64,000 nucleotides of DNA from Paguma larvata (lineage: Eukaryota > Chordata > Mammalia > Carnivora > Viverridae), in NCBI GenBank assembly GCA_030068075.1, contig CM057829.1:89637889-89701888 (forward strand). The letters run 5' to 3'. Positions 25,251-34,588 of the stretch are shown here, piece after piece. The first letter of the stretch is position 1; each line of letters opens with the position of its first letter. The translations under genes were made by a program, and so were the position numbers. The notes under the pieces were generated by a model that was given only the letters and a program-made list of their open reading frames with translations, did no database searches and was not told where the DNA came from.

Positions 25251-25384
25251 AGTACATGATCATACTCACTAGTTAGATTCTTGATCATTAATTTCAAGTG
25301 GCTCTGAATGTAGGCCAAGCATCCAACTAGATTTCGTTATCATTTCACTCTTCCATTCTCCTAAATAAAAATTTCACACTTTCT

Positions 25385-25598
25385 TGTGGTGCTTGGGTAG
25401 TTCAGTTGGTTAAGCATCCGACTCTTGGTTTCGGGTCAGGTTATGATCTCAAGTTTTATGAGTTCCAGCCCCACATTGGGCTCTGTGCTGTCAGTGCATA
25501 GCCTGCTTGGCATTCTTTCTTTCTCCTTCTCTCTCTGGCCTTCCCCCACTTTACTCTCTTTCTCTTTCTCTCAAAATGAATAAATAAACTTTAAAAAA
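25385..25598 (+). mobile_element. Carnivore tRNA-Lys SINE (SINEC)
   Basis: 'tggtgcttgggtagttcagttggttaagcatccgactcttgg', 'cattgggctctgtgctgtcagtgcatagcctgcttgg', CT tract and tail. Target-site duplication ttcacactttct at 25373-25384 and 25599-25610. Confidence 0.95.
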
Positions 25599-25614
25599 TT
25601 CACACTTTCTCTAT

Positions 25615-25960
25615 TCGCCCTAAACATCTAATATGTTCTCTCCTTTTCCAAGACTTTCAGCTTATGTTTTTTAATTATTATACCATAAAGAAAATGCAAA
25701 GAATAACAAGAGGACCTCACATCCTCTTTCACTTCCTATTTTCTCCTTCTTTTCCCTTGCCTTCCTGAAAAATTCAGAATGTAAGCTACTGGGTGGGACC
25801 AAGCAAGCAGGCATCTTTCTGAGACTTCGGAAGGTAGGAGCCAGAGAATAGTAAGGAAGGTATCTATGGAGCAAGGCAGCCCGGCCTGGGGCTTTGCAGT
25901 TCACATAGGAGAAGCAGGCCCTTGACACCACTTGCAACACCAATTTACCTATAATGATTT
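25615..25960. other. Unassigned sequence between L2 segments
   Basis: C/T-rich then mixed. A 90-codon minus-strand frame (25671-25943) has no domain I recognise and no splice context. Confidence 0.35.
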
Positions 25961-25979
25961 CCTCTTATTACTTGAAGTA

Positions 25980-27660
25980 ATGGACTTCTCTATTCAAGGC
26001 TAACCCCTGTGTTTGTCTACTTGATACCATCCTCTCATGACTAGTAAGGGCGACCCTTCATTTCTTCTCCAACCGCAGCTGATTTACTCCCATTAGAATA
26101 CAAATGTTCTCTACTATCTTCTTGTATAAAAATAAAATCCCTTAACTCCACCTTGTCCTTTAGATATTGCCCTGTTTCTCTTCTCTACTTAAGAACAAAA
26201 TTCCTTGGGGGAAATATGGTTTTATTCTCCATCTTCAATTCCTCTCCTCCTATTCTCTCCTGAACTTATTTCAAGCATGCTTTAATCTCTACCATTATTC
26301 CAAGCACACTCTCATCAAGCTCACTAGTGCCTTCTACGCCATTAAATCAAGTGGCCAATTCTTACTGCTCACTCATCTCGCCTATCAGCAGCGTCTAGCA
26401 TAGCTGAGCAGTCACTCACTAGGTGGATTACTTTATTCACTAGGCTTCTGGGAAAAATCTTTGTTCTCCTCTACCTCAGTGGCTACTACTTCTCTGTCTC
26501 CTTTGCTGTTTCTTTCTCATCTCCTCAATGTCTATACTTTGGAATGTCTCAGTGCTCAGTCTTGAGAACCCCTCATTTCTCTGTCTATATTTATCTCCTA
26601 GATGATCTCTTTTGTCTCATAACTCTATGATCTGAGTATCAATAGACTACCTCTCCCTTGAATGTATACCTCTCCCCTGAACTCCACATTTATTGTATAC
26701 AACTGCCTATTCGGCCTCTCTATCTAGATGTCTAGTGCATGTCAGAAACCTACTATGTCCAAATTCTTGTGCATCATCCATCCAATATCCTCCAAACTTG
26801 TTCTTTTATAGTCTTTTTCATCTCAATAAATAGTAATTCCATTCTTCAGTTACTCGGGGCTCAAACCTTAGAGTCATTCCTCATTTGATATATCACCAAA
26901 TTCTCTCAGCTTTATTTAAAAATATATCTGTAATCTGACCACTTTTTTTTTTTTTTTTACCATCCCCATGCTACTGTCCTTTCTACTATTCGCAGTTGGC
27001 TCTTCTCTGTAATGTTTCAGTAGTCTCCTGACCAGTTGTCCTGCCTAAATCCTACCCTTTATTCAGTCTAGCCAATCTTAATAGAACAGCCAGAGATATC
27101 CTTTTACATTTATGTCAGGTAATACATCTCCTCTGGTCAAATCCCTCCCAAGGCTTCTGTGTTGTTTTTAGAGAAATATGCAAAATCCTCTAGGACCTGA
27201 TCCTCTGTTCCTCTCTTCCTGGATTTTCTATCAATCTCCTATCTCATTTCTGGGAATCGGCTTTATTGATCTTCCTTAGGGATTTTACACTTATTCCATC
27301 CATAAGACCTTGACACTTGATATTTCCTCTTCCTTTTCAACTAGGTACATGGATCTCTCTCTTACTTCCTTCAGAGTTCTACTTAAATGTCAACTAATCA
27401 GGGAGACCTTCCCTGACCACCCTATGTAACATAACCCCTTCTTCCTGTCTTCCCTACATGCCCTATTCTGTTCACTTTGCTTTTTCTCTTTAATACTCCT
27501 ATATGACATCTTACATATTTGCTTGTATATTTGTTTGCTGTCCATTTTCCTGCCATTAAGCTGCCTTCAGTGAGGGCAGGGGTTTTGTTTACTTACTGCC
27601 ATTTTGCTAGCACTAGAGCAGTGCCTGACAGATAGTATGTACTCAGGAAATATATTGAGA
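25980..27660 (+). mobile_element. L2 LINE, reverse-transcriptase C-terminus and 3' end
   Basis: Ordered L2 text: 'cttagagtcattcctcatttgatatatcacc' (RT C-terminal region), 'cctaatcagggagaccttccctgaccaccctatgtaac', 'ggcaggggttttgttt', and the end 'gcagtgcctgacagatagtatgtactcaggaaatatattgaga'. Same family as the inverted copy at 17938-19800. With the 23.2-25.1 kb segments, the plus-strand L2 insertion spans over 4 kb. Frames are closed by stops. Confidence 0.7.
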
Positions 27661-28312
27661 GGTTTCAGAAATGGATAATAGATCCCATCCTTCAAGGTCA
27701 GATATTAATTATTCTGAGATAAAAATCCATTAAGTCATTATGAGTTATTAATACCTCAATGTAATTTATGTCCAATTACAGCTAAGAAGGCTTGAGGGAA
27801 TGGGGACAGGTGGGAATCAGGATGCCCAGTATCCAGGAATTGTCCTTAATTCACTCCACCTCTAAGGTTTTTGTTGTTGCTGTTTAAATTTCATCAACTA
27901 TAAAATGATGTTGTTGGACTAGATTAGAGGCTTTCAGCCTGGGATGCAGAGAGTGGATTAGCCCACAATGAGCTTTCAGGATATATGTGTATCTTCTATT
28001 GTTGGATGAAAAATTTCAAGGTCAAATAAACATATGTACATTTTTTTTTCAGATGAGAGAAAGTTCTTTGACCCTGAAATACAGTAGAAGTCCTTGAAGT
28101 CTCTTTCAGTCTTAACTTCATGTGATTCTAAGTTTTGAAAGAGGATGACAGGAGACAGCCTGATGCTGCTCTACACAGTTAGAAGGCAGTCTCCTTTCTG
28201 CCGCACACTGAGCAAGTCACTCTTCTTCTCTCACCTTGTTTTGTATGACTTGTGAAATGAAGGCTTGGGACTAAATGATCCAAAATAATACTTTCTGATT
28301 CTAATTCAATAC
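27661..28312. other. Intergenic DNA with probable MIR debris
   Basis: About 28150-28300 ('ctgatgctgctctacacagttag...gagcaagtcactcttcttctctcacc...gtgaaatgaaggcttgggactaaatgatcc') resembles MIR in sense orientation. The rest is unassigned. Confidence 0.4.
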
Positions 28313-28328
28313 AAACAAGGCAGACCAA

Positions 28329-28445
28329 GGGGCGCCTGGGCATCTCAGGAGGTTAAGTGTCTGACTTCAGCTCCGGTCATGATCTCCAGGTTTGTGAGTT
28401 TGGTTTGTCTCCCTCTCTCTCTGCCTCTCCCCTTCTCACACTCTG

Positions 28446-28482
<37 letters not shown>

Positions 28483-28511
28483 AATAAACGTTAAAAAATT
28501 AAAAACAAAAT
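28329..28511 (+). mobile_element. Carnivore tRNA-Lys SINE with internal deletion
   Basis: Head 'ggggcgcctgggcatctcaggaggttaagtgtctgacttcagctccgg' joins directly to the CT tract. The usual 'gccccgcgtcgggctctgtgctgac...ggattctg' segment is missing and the CT run is expanded (about 28449-28480). Target-site duplication aaacaaggcagaccaa at 28313-28328 and aaacaaggaagaccaa at 28512-28527. Confidence 0.93.
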
Positions 28512-28527
28512 AAACAAGGAAGACCAA

Positions 28528-29500
28528 AACATACAGGCAATCAAAACCTGTCGTCAGGTTTGCAATTCAGATTGGTCCCTTCTGGGTCCTCAGGAGTCAG
28601 AATCATAGGCCTGCTAATGTTCTAAGAGTACTTTGAGAGCTAAGAAAGGGAAGATAGAGAAGTGGTTCCTGCATAAGACTCTAGCTGAGGAACTCAGTAA
28701 CGTCCTCAGAGACAGAAGATTAATTCCTAAGGATGACTGGGAATCAAGAAGAAAAAGCTTCAACACTGACCCTAAAGAACCTTGGGATCTGCTCCCTTAA
28801 AGTATAACCTCATAAACCCTGAAATAAATTCTGGAAAAGATCCCTTTACAGTGTTGAAGAATTTACTTTGAAGGGTTAAATGGGTGTGTGTAGTCTAATG
28901 CTCCCTTGTTATTCTACTTTGTCTCATTAGAATTCAGATAACATTTTGTTATTGAGGAAATGAATTTGTCACAACATGCATAATTTTGATTCGTTTCATT
29001 CTCCTAGCTCTCTCCCCCTGCCCCTCCAAGCCCTTGCTAGTGCCTGTTATTTCTTTCTTTATAAATGTGTCCTGCTTGCTCTGGAAAGGAAATTTATGAC
29101 TAAGTTCTAAGAATACACATAGCACTTAGAGGAAGTTGTTTGAAGCCTCCCCTTTCCCCGATAAAGGGCGGTAGGGGACAACAGTGTGGAAAGTGGAAGG
29201 TTGAGCCAGTAATCTCAGTTTTTCAATCCGCACCCACTGCATGCCAAACCCTATGCTGAACACTTAAAGTCAGATGAGACATGCTCCCTGTTCTACTCTC
29301 TCAGAGCCACAACAAAACAGAGCCGGTTGCCTTCACCAGGGATTTGGGCTGGAATCTATTCTGTGTGCAGCTTTTTGCTCCTCCCTCCTGGAAGTGGTGA
29401 GGCCGGATTGCATGATGACAAGGACAGTGTCTTTGGCCAGTAGACAAGTTGTCTCCATTCCTCCAGTGGGAGAATGGGACTGAATAGGGTATTTTTTTCC
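28528..29500. other. Upstream flank of GRIK2, no repeat or gene recognised
   Basis: Unique-looking sequence. This is the start of a nearly 20-kb stretch without any carnivore SINE. Frames at 29274-29671 on both strands are overlapping GC-rich chance frames. Confidence 0.4.
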
Positions 29501-29765
29501 GGGCCTGGCCCAAACTGGGCTGTGCCTCGAGGGCCCATTAGGCTGCAGGTCACAGCAGCTGGAGCCCAGGCGCCCAGAGCCAGTCACGCGTCTGTGCTGC
29601 CCGCTCCACGAGGCACAATGGAGTCATTGACTATTTATTTACTCCGTACAACAAGGCTGCTGTTGACTTAATTACGGGAGCCTCCCTGCCACCCCCTGGA
29701 TCTTTAAATGACTAACAGACTCTCCATTGCCAGTAACTAATCTCTCCTTAACCTTTGTAAGTCCT
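29500..29765. promoter_or_regulatory. Candidate conserved non-coding / enhancer block
   Basis: GC-rich part with E-box and GC-type words (cagctg near 29559) passing into 'tgactatttatttactccgtacaacaaggctgctgttgacttaattacgggag' and 'tctttaaatgactaacagactctcc'. Repeat-free text with homeodomain-type TTAATTA is typical of conserved elements near neuronal genes. Inference only; no alignment done. Confidence 0.3.
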
Positions 29766-29970
29766 GAGTCTCCCCAACCAGGGCAGGCACAGTAGGCATG
29801 TAGGAGGTAAGGAGACTCTGAGGTGGTGTCCAAGAAGCTAGAGACTGGTGATTTTGCACAAGAGCTAGGTAGGACTTGGCAGGAATGTTTCTGTGTGTTC
29901 CAGGACTAGGCTGAATCAGGCACTAGCCCCAGGGCATGGAGGGTGGCAATGCTGAGCCCGTCTCTGGCGT

Positions 29971-30000
29971 GGGGGGTGGGGAGGGCAGATGAGGGGAGGG
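29971..30000 (+). promoter_or_regulatory. G-quadruplex motif
   Basis: Five G-runs of three or more in 30 bases (GGGGGG-T-GGGG-A-GGG-CAGATGA-GGGG-A-GGG) fit G3+N1-7. Located about 1 kb upstream of the TATA-like box. Confidence 0.6.
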
Positions 30001-30690
30001 CTGCAGGGAAAGAAGCAACCAAAGGACAAAGGCTTGCTCGTCTCCAGCCAAGACAATCTAGTCCCTGGGTACTCAGACACTCTCTACTTCTGGGCCTTCG
30101 AAATTACAGATGAGTCCCGCTGGGAATCAGGGCTGCTGAAGGACCCCATAGACCCACGGGATCTCACCTGGCCCCTTCCTCATACAACCCGTTTGCAAAT
30201 TGTCTCCAGGCTCAGCGCACGGCCTGTTTGGGCTCAGCCTCACTTAAACCTTCTCGCGAATCGCTGCTCACCAACTTCCTCTGGGGGCAACTTGCTAAGT
30301 CTCTGCTCTAGTTAATATTGTAGGGCCGAGGATAAAATAGCAATGGTATTGAATAGATGTTGACTTATCCGACCCAGAGGAGCAGAAATCAGAGATTGTT
30401 TGCAGAAGCTAATCGTTTCTGCTGAGAAGCAAGGGGAAGCCCATAGTGCTCGTGGCCGGAGGCTCCTCCCTGAAGCAGAGACCCGGGAAGACTCTAGGTC
30501 TTAGGTGCCCCTCCCCACCTCGGGCCCAATAAAAAGTCCCCCAGGGAATTTAGACTGGCGGCTGCCTTGCCAGGACTTCTCCCCAGGCTCCTTTCTCGAA
30601 CCGTAGAGTCTGAGACTTCAGGTTTGGCGCCCACCAGATCCAAAACCCAACTTCCTTCTGGGATTTGCTTGGGTTGATAGTTTAAGGACC
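30001..30690. other. GRIK2 upstream region
   Basis: Moderately GC-rich, unique-looking. Contains 'cccaataaaaagtcccc' at about 30526-30542, a CCAAT plus TAAAA combination that could act as a weak upstream start element. The plus frame at 29989-30315 is not supported as coding. Confidence 0.35.
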
Positions 30691-30692
30691 TC

Positions 30693-30721
30693 GGGGGCAG
30701 GGGGATGGGAGGGAGCGGGGG
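30693..30721 (+). promoter_or_regulatory. G-quadruplex motif in GRIK2 upstream promoter
   Basis: GGGGG-CA-GGGGG-AT-GGG-A-GGG-AGC-GGGGG: five G-runs with loops of one to three bases, a strong quadruplex pattern, about 320 bases upstream of the TATA-like box. Confidence 0.65.
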
Positions 30722-31036
30722 CCAAGAAGACGTTTGCCATTATGCCTTCGGACAGGCACAGAGACTTCTCGCCGACACCCGGGAGAAGTCTCTTTCTACT
30801 TTAAGCAACCGAGGCGAGGAAAGGTGTGCGGATTCCAGGCGTCTAAAGGGGTACGGGCAGCGCGAGGAGAGAGCGAACACAGGAGGTGCAAGTGGGAGTA
30901 AGGAGCCGGTCAAAATCTTACCGCAAACCTCAAAGAGAAATGACAATAGTTAAACTAAAAGGGCCGCTTTTGAGACTACTGGCTGCTCCCCAAAACCTGG
31001 CAGCAAAGAAGTTTCGTTGCTATGGTTTCAAAGAGG

Positions 31037-31044
31037 TATAAAAG
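31037..31044 (+). promoter_or_regulatory. GRIK2: TATA-like box (TATAAAAG)
   Basis: A full TATAAAAG word directly at the edge of the CpG island. If used, transcription would begin around 31065-31075. Whether it is functional is not shown by the sequence; CpG-island promoters often start at many points. Confidence 0.4.
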
Positions 31045-31286
31045 CCACCACCTAGAACCGTAGGTGCTCGGGCTCCTTACATGTGTTGTCACAACCCAGG
31101 GCCAGGCGAATTCCTTGGGGGTTTGCATCACTCTCTGACCGAACGTCTCTGTCCCGGTACCCCCATCCCAGAGCAGGCGGAGGTGTGCGCAGGAGATGAA
31201 GTCCCGGCGAGAGAACTTCTAACGTCCGAGCCTGGAGGCGCCCAGAATTCTCGCACTTTCGCTCCTGAGGTCCAGTGGGGGGAGCG

Positions 31287-31300
31287 CTGCGCCCTGGTGG
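31287..31300 (-). promoter_or_regulatory. CTCF-like motif in promoter island
   Basis: The complement reads CCACCAGGGCGCAG, 13 of 14 positions of the CTCF core CCASYAGRKGGCRS. It lies within the inferred first exon. Confidence 0.35.
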
Positions 31301-31395
31301 CCGTAGCCGCCAAGAGTGTGCACGGGCCGCAGGGAAAGGAGCGCGGCGCCTTTAAAGCAAGAGGCGAGGAACCCCCGCCAGGAGGCGTGTCTGTC

Positions 31396-31452
31396 TCCGC
31401 CGCCGCGGCCGCAGCCGCTGCTCCACGGTCTCCGTCTCCGCCGCCGCCGTCA
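31396..31452 (+). repeat. GCC-rich triplet tracts in 5' UTR
   Basis: Two short (CCG/GCC)n runs (around 31396-31420 and 31438-31450) separated by CTCCACGGTCTCCGTCTC. Such runs in a leader are often length-variable. Confidence 0.6.
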
Positions 31453-32516
31453 CTCGCGCTCGGCGCCCGCGGCTGCGCTCCTCTGTCCAGGAGCAGCAGA
31501 CTTCCCGCCCGACCTCCTCCGGCTGCTCCTCCCCGAGAACCACCCCTCCCCCTCCCTGCCTACCTCACCCGCAGCGAGAGGTAAGGACTCCCCCCGGTGG
31601 GCTCTGCTCGGGGCTGCCTCCCGAGGTGTACCTTCCCACAGGAGGGACCGAGGGTGGGCGAGGGGCTTTTAAAGCCTGGAGAGGAAGAAGGCGAACAGCA
31701 GCGCGGCGGAGCCCGGCGCGCTCAAGGTACCCGCTGGACCGATTCGCTGCGAGTGGCTTTGTCCCGCTCGCCTCAGCCAATTCCCGTCAAGGATACAACT
31801 GGCTCGGTTGGCTGCCGGCGCTCGCGTTCTCCACATAAAATAATTTAATAAGTGGACGTGTCAGGAAGTGGCCTCAGCTACTGGGACTCACGCGAGGCGA
31901 AGAGAGACAGATGGCAAGAATCTGTGTGTCTGCCTGCGGGTCTGACGAACTCCCAAGCCTTCATTCCATCCGCCCATTTTTCCATTAACCCTGCTCCTTA
32001 GTTCTGTGCTGAAGTACAGATACTCATTTTAACCAGTGCCAGTATCCAGAGCGTCTGAAAAAAAACTCGGAGGACGTCCCATTAGGGTAGGGGGAGTCAC
32101 CAGGGTGGATGTAAACGGCAAAAACTTTTAACGACTCTCATTCCCTGATATTTTTACCTTCAAAGAGTTCTTTTCTAAACACCACGACCTAGCTGAGACT
32201 CCCTAGATAATGATTTTCAATTTAGGGAATAGGGGACATTAGGAAACTTCCTACTACTGTCCTTTTGGTAACACACAGACAACCTTCTAGCATTTCTTCA
32301 TCTTCATACTGTAAGTATTCTGTCATCAGAAATTACCTATGGATTAATGATTATTTCACAAGAGATGATTGATTCATTCCAGTCTTAATTAGCCTGTAGT
32401 TTCGTTGCTGGAAGATAGGTAATAATATTTCAGTTTTTGATTTGCCTAACTTTTATAGAAACCATTCCTGTAACCATCACCGCAGCTTTCAGTGGCCTTA
32501 GGAACTTATTAAACGA

Positions 32517-32535
32517 CCAACCAACCAACCAACCA
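32517..32535. repeat. (CCAA)n simple repeat
   Basis: Four to five tandem CCAA units. Confidence 0.85.
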
Positions 32536-33253
32536 AGCAAACAATATGAAACCCACAGAAGGAAGGTGATTGAAAATATAAGTGATGCCTGGAAGCCTTA
32601 CCTGTTTGTTTTCTTCTGTTAAAACCCATCAAAGGTTGCACAGACTAAAATTTTAAAACAGGGGGTGGGGGAAGCTTCCAGGAAATGTAAAACTATTCCA
32701 ATTCAATTTCTTAATTAAGATACACTTCTTCGTGGCATCTAAAAATTAATTAAAAGTCTAAATGTCATTAATCATCAATGCAGCAGAGTGTTGGTGGAAC
32801 AGCTGATATGTGTTCGGAATCACAAGGGATTGCATAGCATAGCATTCGTAGTTAGGAAGAGTGAAGTGTAAGTATGCAACAGTGTGGTTTTAACTGATGT
32901 CAGCTCTGACTTTATTCTCTCACACCTCTAATGCCGTGGATGAACAGGCTGTTTATTTTAGCTTAGCTTCCATACAACAGGCCATGTGCATGGAAGAATA
33001 GGTCCGGTGTTACTGTGAGATGAGGTGTCTCAAATGTCACGTAACAGCAGGACTTCGGTGACAAGTCAAGTGGAATCTTTAGAAAGAATTCCATGTGACA
33101 CTATTTAAATATAGGTATGGTGAGGAAGAACCTTTGAAATACCTTGGAAATTCAGGTTGTCCTGGGGTATGTATTTGCTGTCTCTTGCAAAAGGAATAGG
33201 CATTGTCTTTTTAAACGTTATGCTGTAAGGATTATTACACATTTGTACATGCC

Positions 33254-33268
33254 CCAGCAGGTGGCAGC
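33254..33268 (+). promoter_or_regulatory. CTCF-type motif
   Basis: CCAGCAGGTGGCAGC matches every position of the CTCF core CCASYAGRKGGCRS. It lies in GRIK2 intron 1, between the promoter island and the RE1-like site. Orientation plus. Occupancy cannot be known from sequence. Confidence 0.5.
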
Positions 33269-33498
33269 TAACTAGAATAAGATTCATTTTCACTGGGAGA
33301 ACAGAAAACTAAAATTGCTTCTCAAGTAATAGTGCCCAAGAATAAGAGGTCATTAGTGTCAGTGAATATAAAAACACAGTGAAAGATGAAGCTAATGACA
33401 TTTTGTTGTTGTTAGAACAAGCTTTGCATGAACATGATATGAATTTTGTTCGTTGCTAATTTATTATAAGCTTGATATCTCTTCATGTCAGGACCTTC

Positions 33499-33555
33499 TG
33501 TGTGTGTGTGTGTGCACTTGTGTGTGTGTGTGTGCATGTGAGTGTATGTGTGTGT
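33499..33555. repeat. (TG)n microsatellite, interrupted
   Basis: Several TG blocks broken by CACT and CA. Likely polymorphic. It creates a His/Thr-rich minus-strand frame that is not a gene. Confidence 0.9.
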
Positions 33556-34519
33556 TGAGGCTTACTTTTAGATACAGCTCCTCTCTGTATGTGCATATAT
33601 GTATGTATTTGTAGTTTGTCATCTCTGCTTTGACCTTGGAACCTACAGAGCTTTGGCTTCTAGAAGTGAAGGTTGCCATATGGTTAAAATAGACAAAAAA
33701 CAAAAGAAACTATGGGATAAGATGTGTGAGTCTCACTATTACTAAATATATGATTCCCTGCCACCAAATAGTGTTTTTTGTTCCCTTTGAGAAAAGAACA
33801 AATTACAAAACTGTTCCTTTTTAAAAAGAGTTCAATCTGGTCAGTGAACACTACATAATGACTTTATCAATCATATACCCGCAGAACTATGATGTATAGT
33901 ATCAGTATTGGGGAGAAACTTGTAATAACTTCAAAATTACCCTACTCTAAGGTATCTTCTACACCATCAAGTCATTCTTTTCTAGTATTGGGGGTAATTT
34001 TAGGATTTTTGTTGTTTTTGTTTTGGGGTGCTTTTTTGTTTTTAGGGCGGTTTGTGTTTTTGTCCTGGGAGTGCATGAAGTTTAATGAGAAAGAATGATA
34101 TTAGTCTGATTACTCTTGTAACAGATGGGAAACTGAAGGTGGAGAATTCTAAAGCAATAACTAATTGTACATTTTAGAAATATCTTTAGCTACTGAACAT
34201 TGGCAGAATGTTATTCAGTATTCTGAATTCTTGGTGGTCCTTCAGGCGCTTTTTTGAAATGAAGAACAGTAGTTTAGTGCTCATGAGGGAATTCACAGTT
34301 AATGTAAACGGCTTTTGTAGTAGTATGCCCTGGGAAGAGATGACTATTAGCACATCCTGGGTATGCCAGGCAATCCCAGTAAGTCACACTGAAATATACA
34401 CACACGGCACAGTTGACAAAATAGTCCTCTTGACAATGTGAACAATGCAATAATTCAAATTCCCAGACTCTGCGTGGTAGAATTATGCACATTGTCACTT
34501 CAAATGGCACATTACCCAT

Positions 34520-34547
34520 TCAATGTACTACTCTCAATGTACTACTC
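34520..34547. repeat. 14-base tandem duplication
   Basis: tcaatgtactactc occurs twice head-to-tail (34520-34533 and 34534-34547), 20 bases before the RE1-like site. Confidence 0.9.
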
Positions 34548-34567
34548 CAGAATAAATCAATGCCTGG

Positions 34568-34588
34568 AGCGCTGTCCGCGGTCCTGAA
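34568..34588 (-). promoter_or_regulatory. RE1/NRSE (REST-binding) site
   Basis: The complement, TTCAGGACCGCGGACAGCGC plus T, agrees with the 21-base RE1 consensus TTCAGCACCACGGACAGCGC plus C at 18 of 21 positions. Both half-sites are intact (TTCAG-ACC and GGACAGCGC) with canonical spacing. REST silences neuronal genes in non-neuronal cells by recruiting CoREST and mSin3. A site in intron 1 of a neuronal glutamate-receptor gene is a sensible place for it. Confidence 0.75.

Larger units (their letters stand above)
31065..31580 (+). other. GRIK2: GRIK2 non-coding exon 1 (5' end uncertain)
   Basis: The 3' border rests on a strong donor, GAGAG|GTAAGG, at 31580/31581. The next good acceptor downstream is the polypyrimidine-rich cttccccag at 36826-36827 before the ATG exon. 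The 5' border is set only from the TATA-like box and may be wrong by hundreds of bases. The exon would contain GCC-repeat-rich leader sequence. Exon structure is inferred; cDNA would settle it. Confidence 0.55.
30750..31850 (+). promoter_or_regulatory. GRIK2: GRIK2 promoter CpG island
   Basis: Dense CpG from about 31100 to 31830, with GCC runs (31396-31452), a NotI-type GCGGCCGC at 31405-31412 and CCGCCC-type Sp1/KLF boxes, set in AT-rich surroundings. It lies 5.5 kb upstream of the GRIK2 ATG exon and contains a consensus splice donor. I infer that this is the main promoter and first-exon island. Open frames on both strands here (31081-31848) reflect CpG-rich composition, apart from the leader frame discussed under findings. 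Confidence 0.75.

Noticed and set aside
29274..29671. Five overlapping frames on both strands upstream of GRIK2
   Set aside because: Mutually overlapping short frames in GC-rich DNA with no domain; more likely regulatory than coding.
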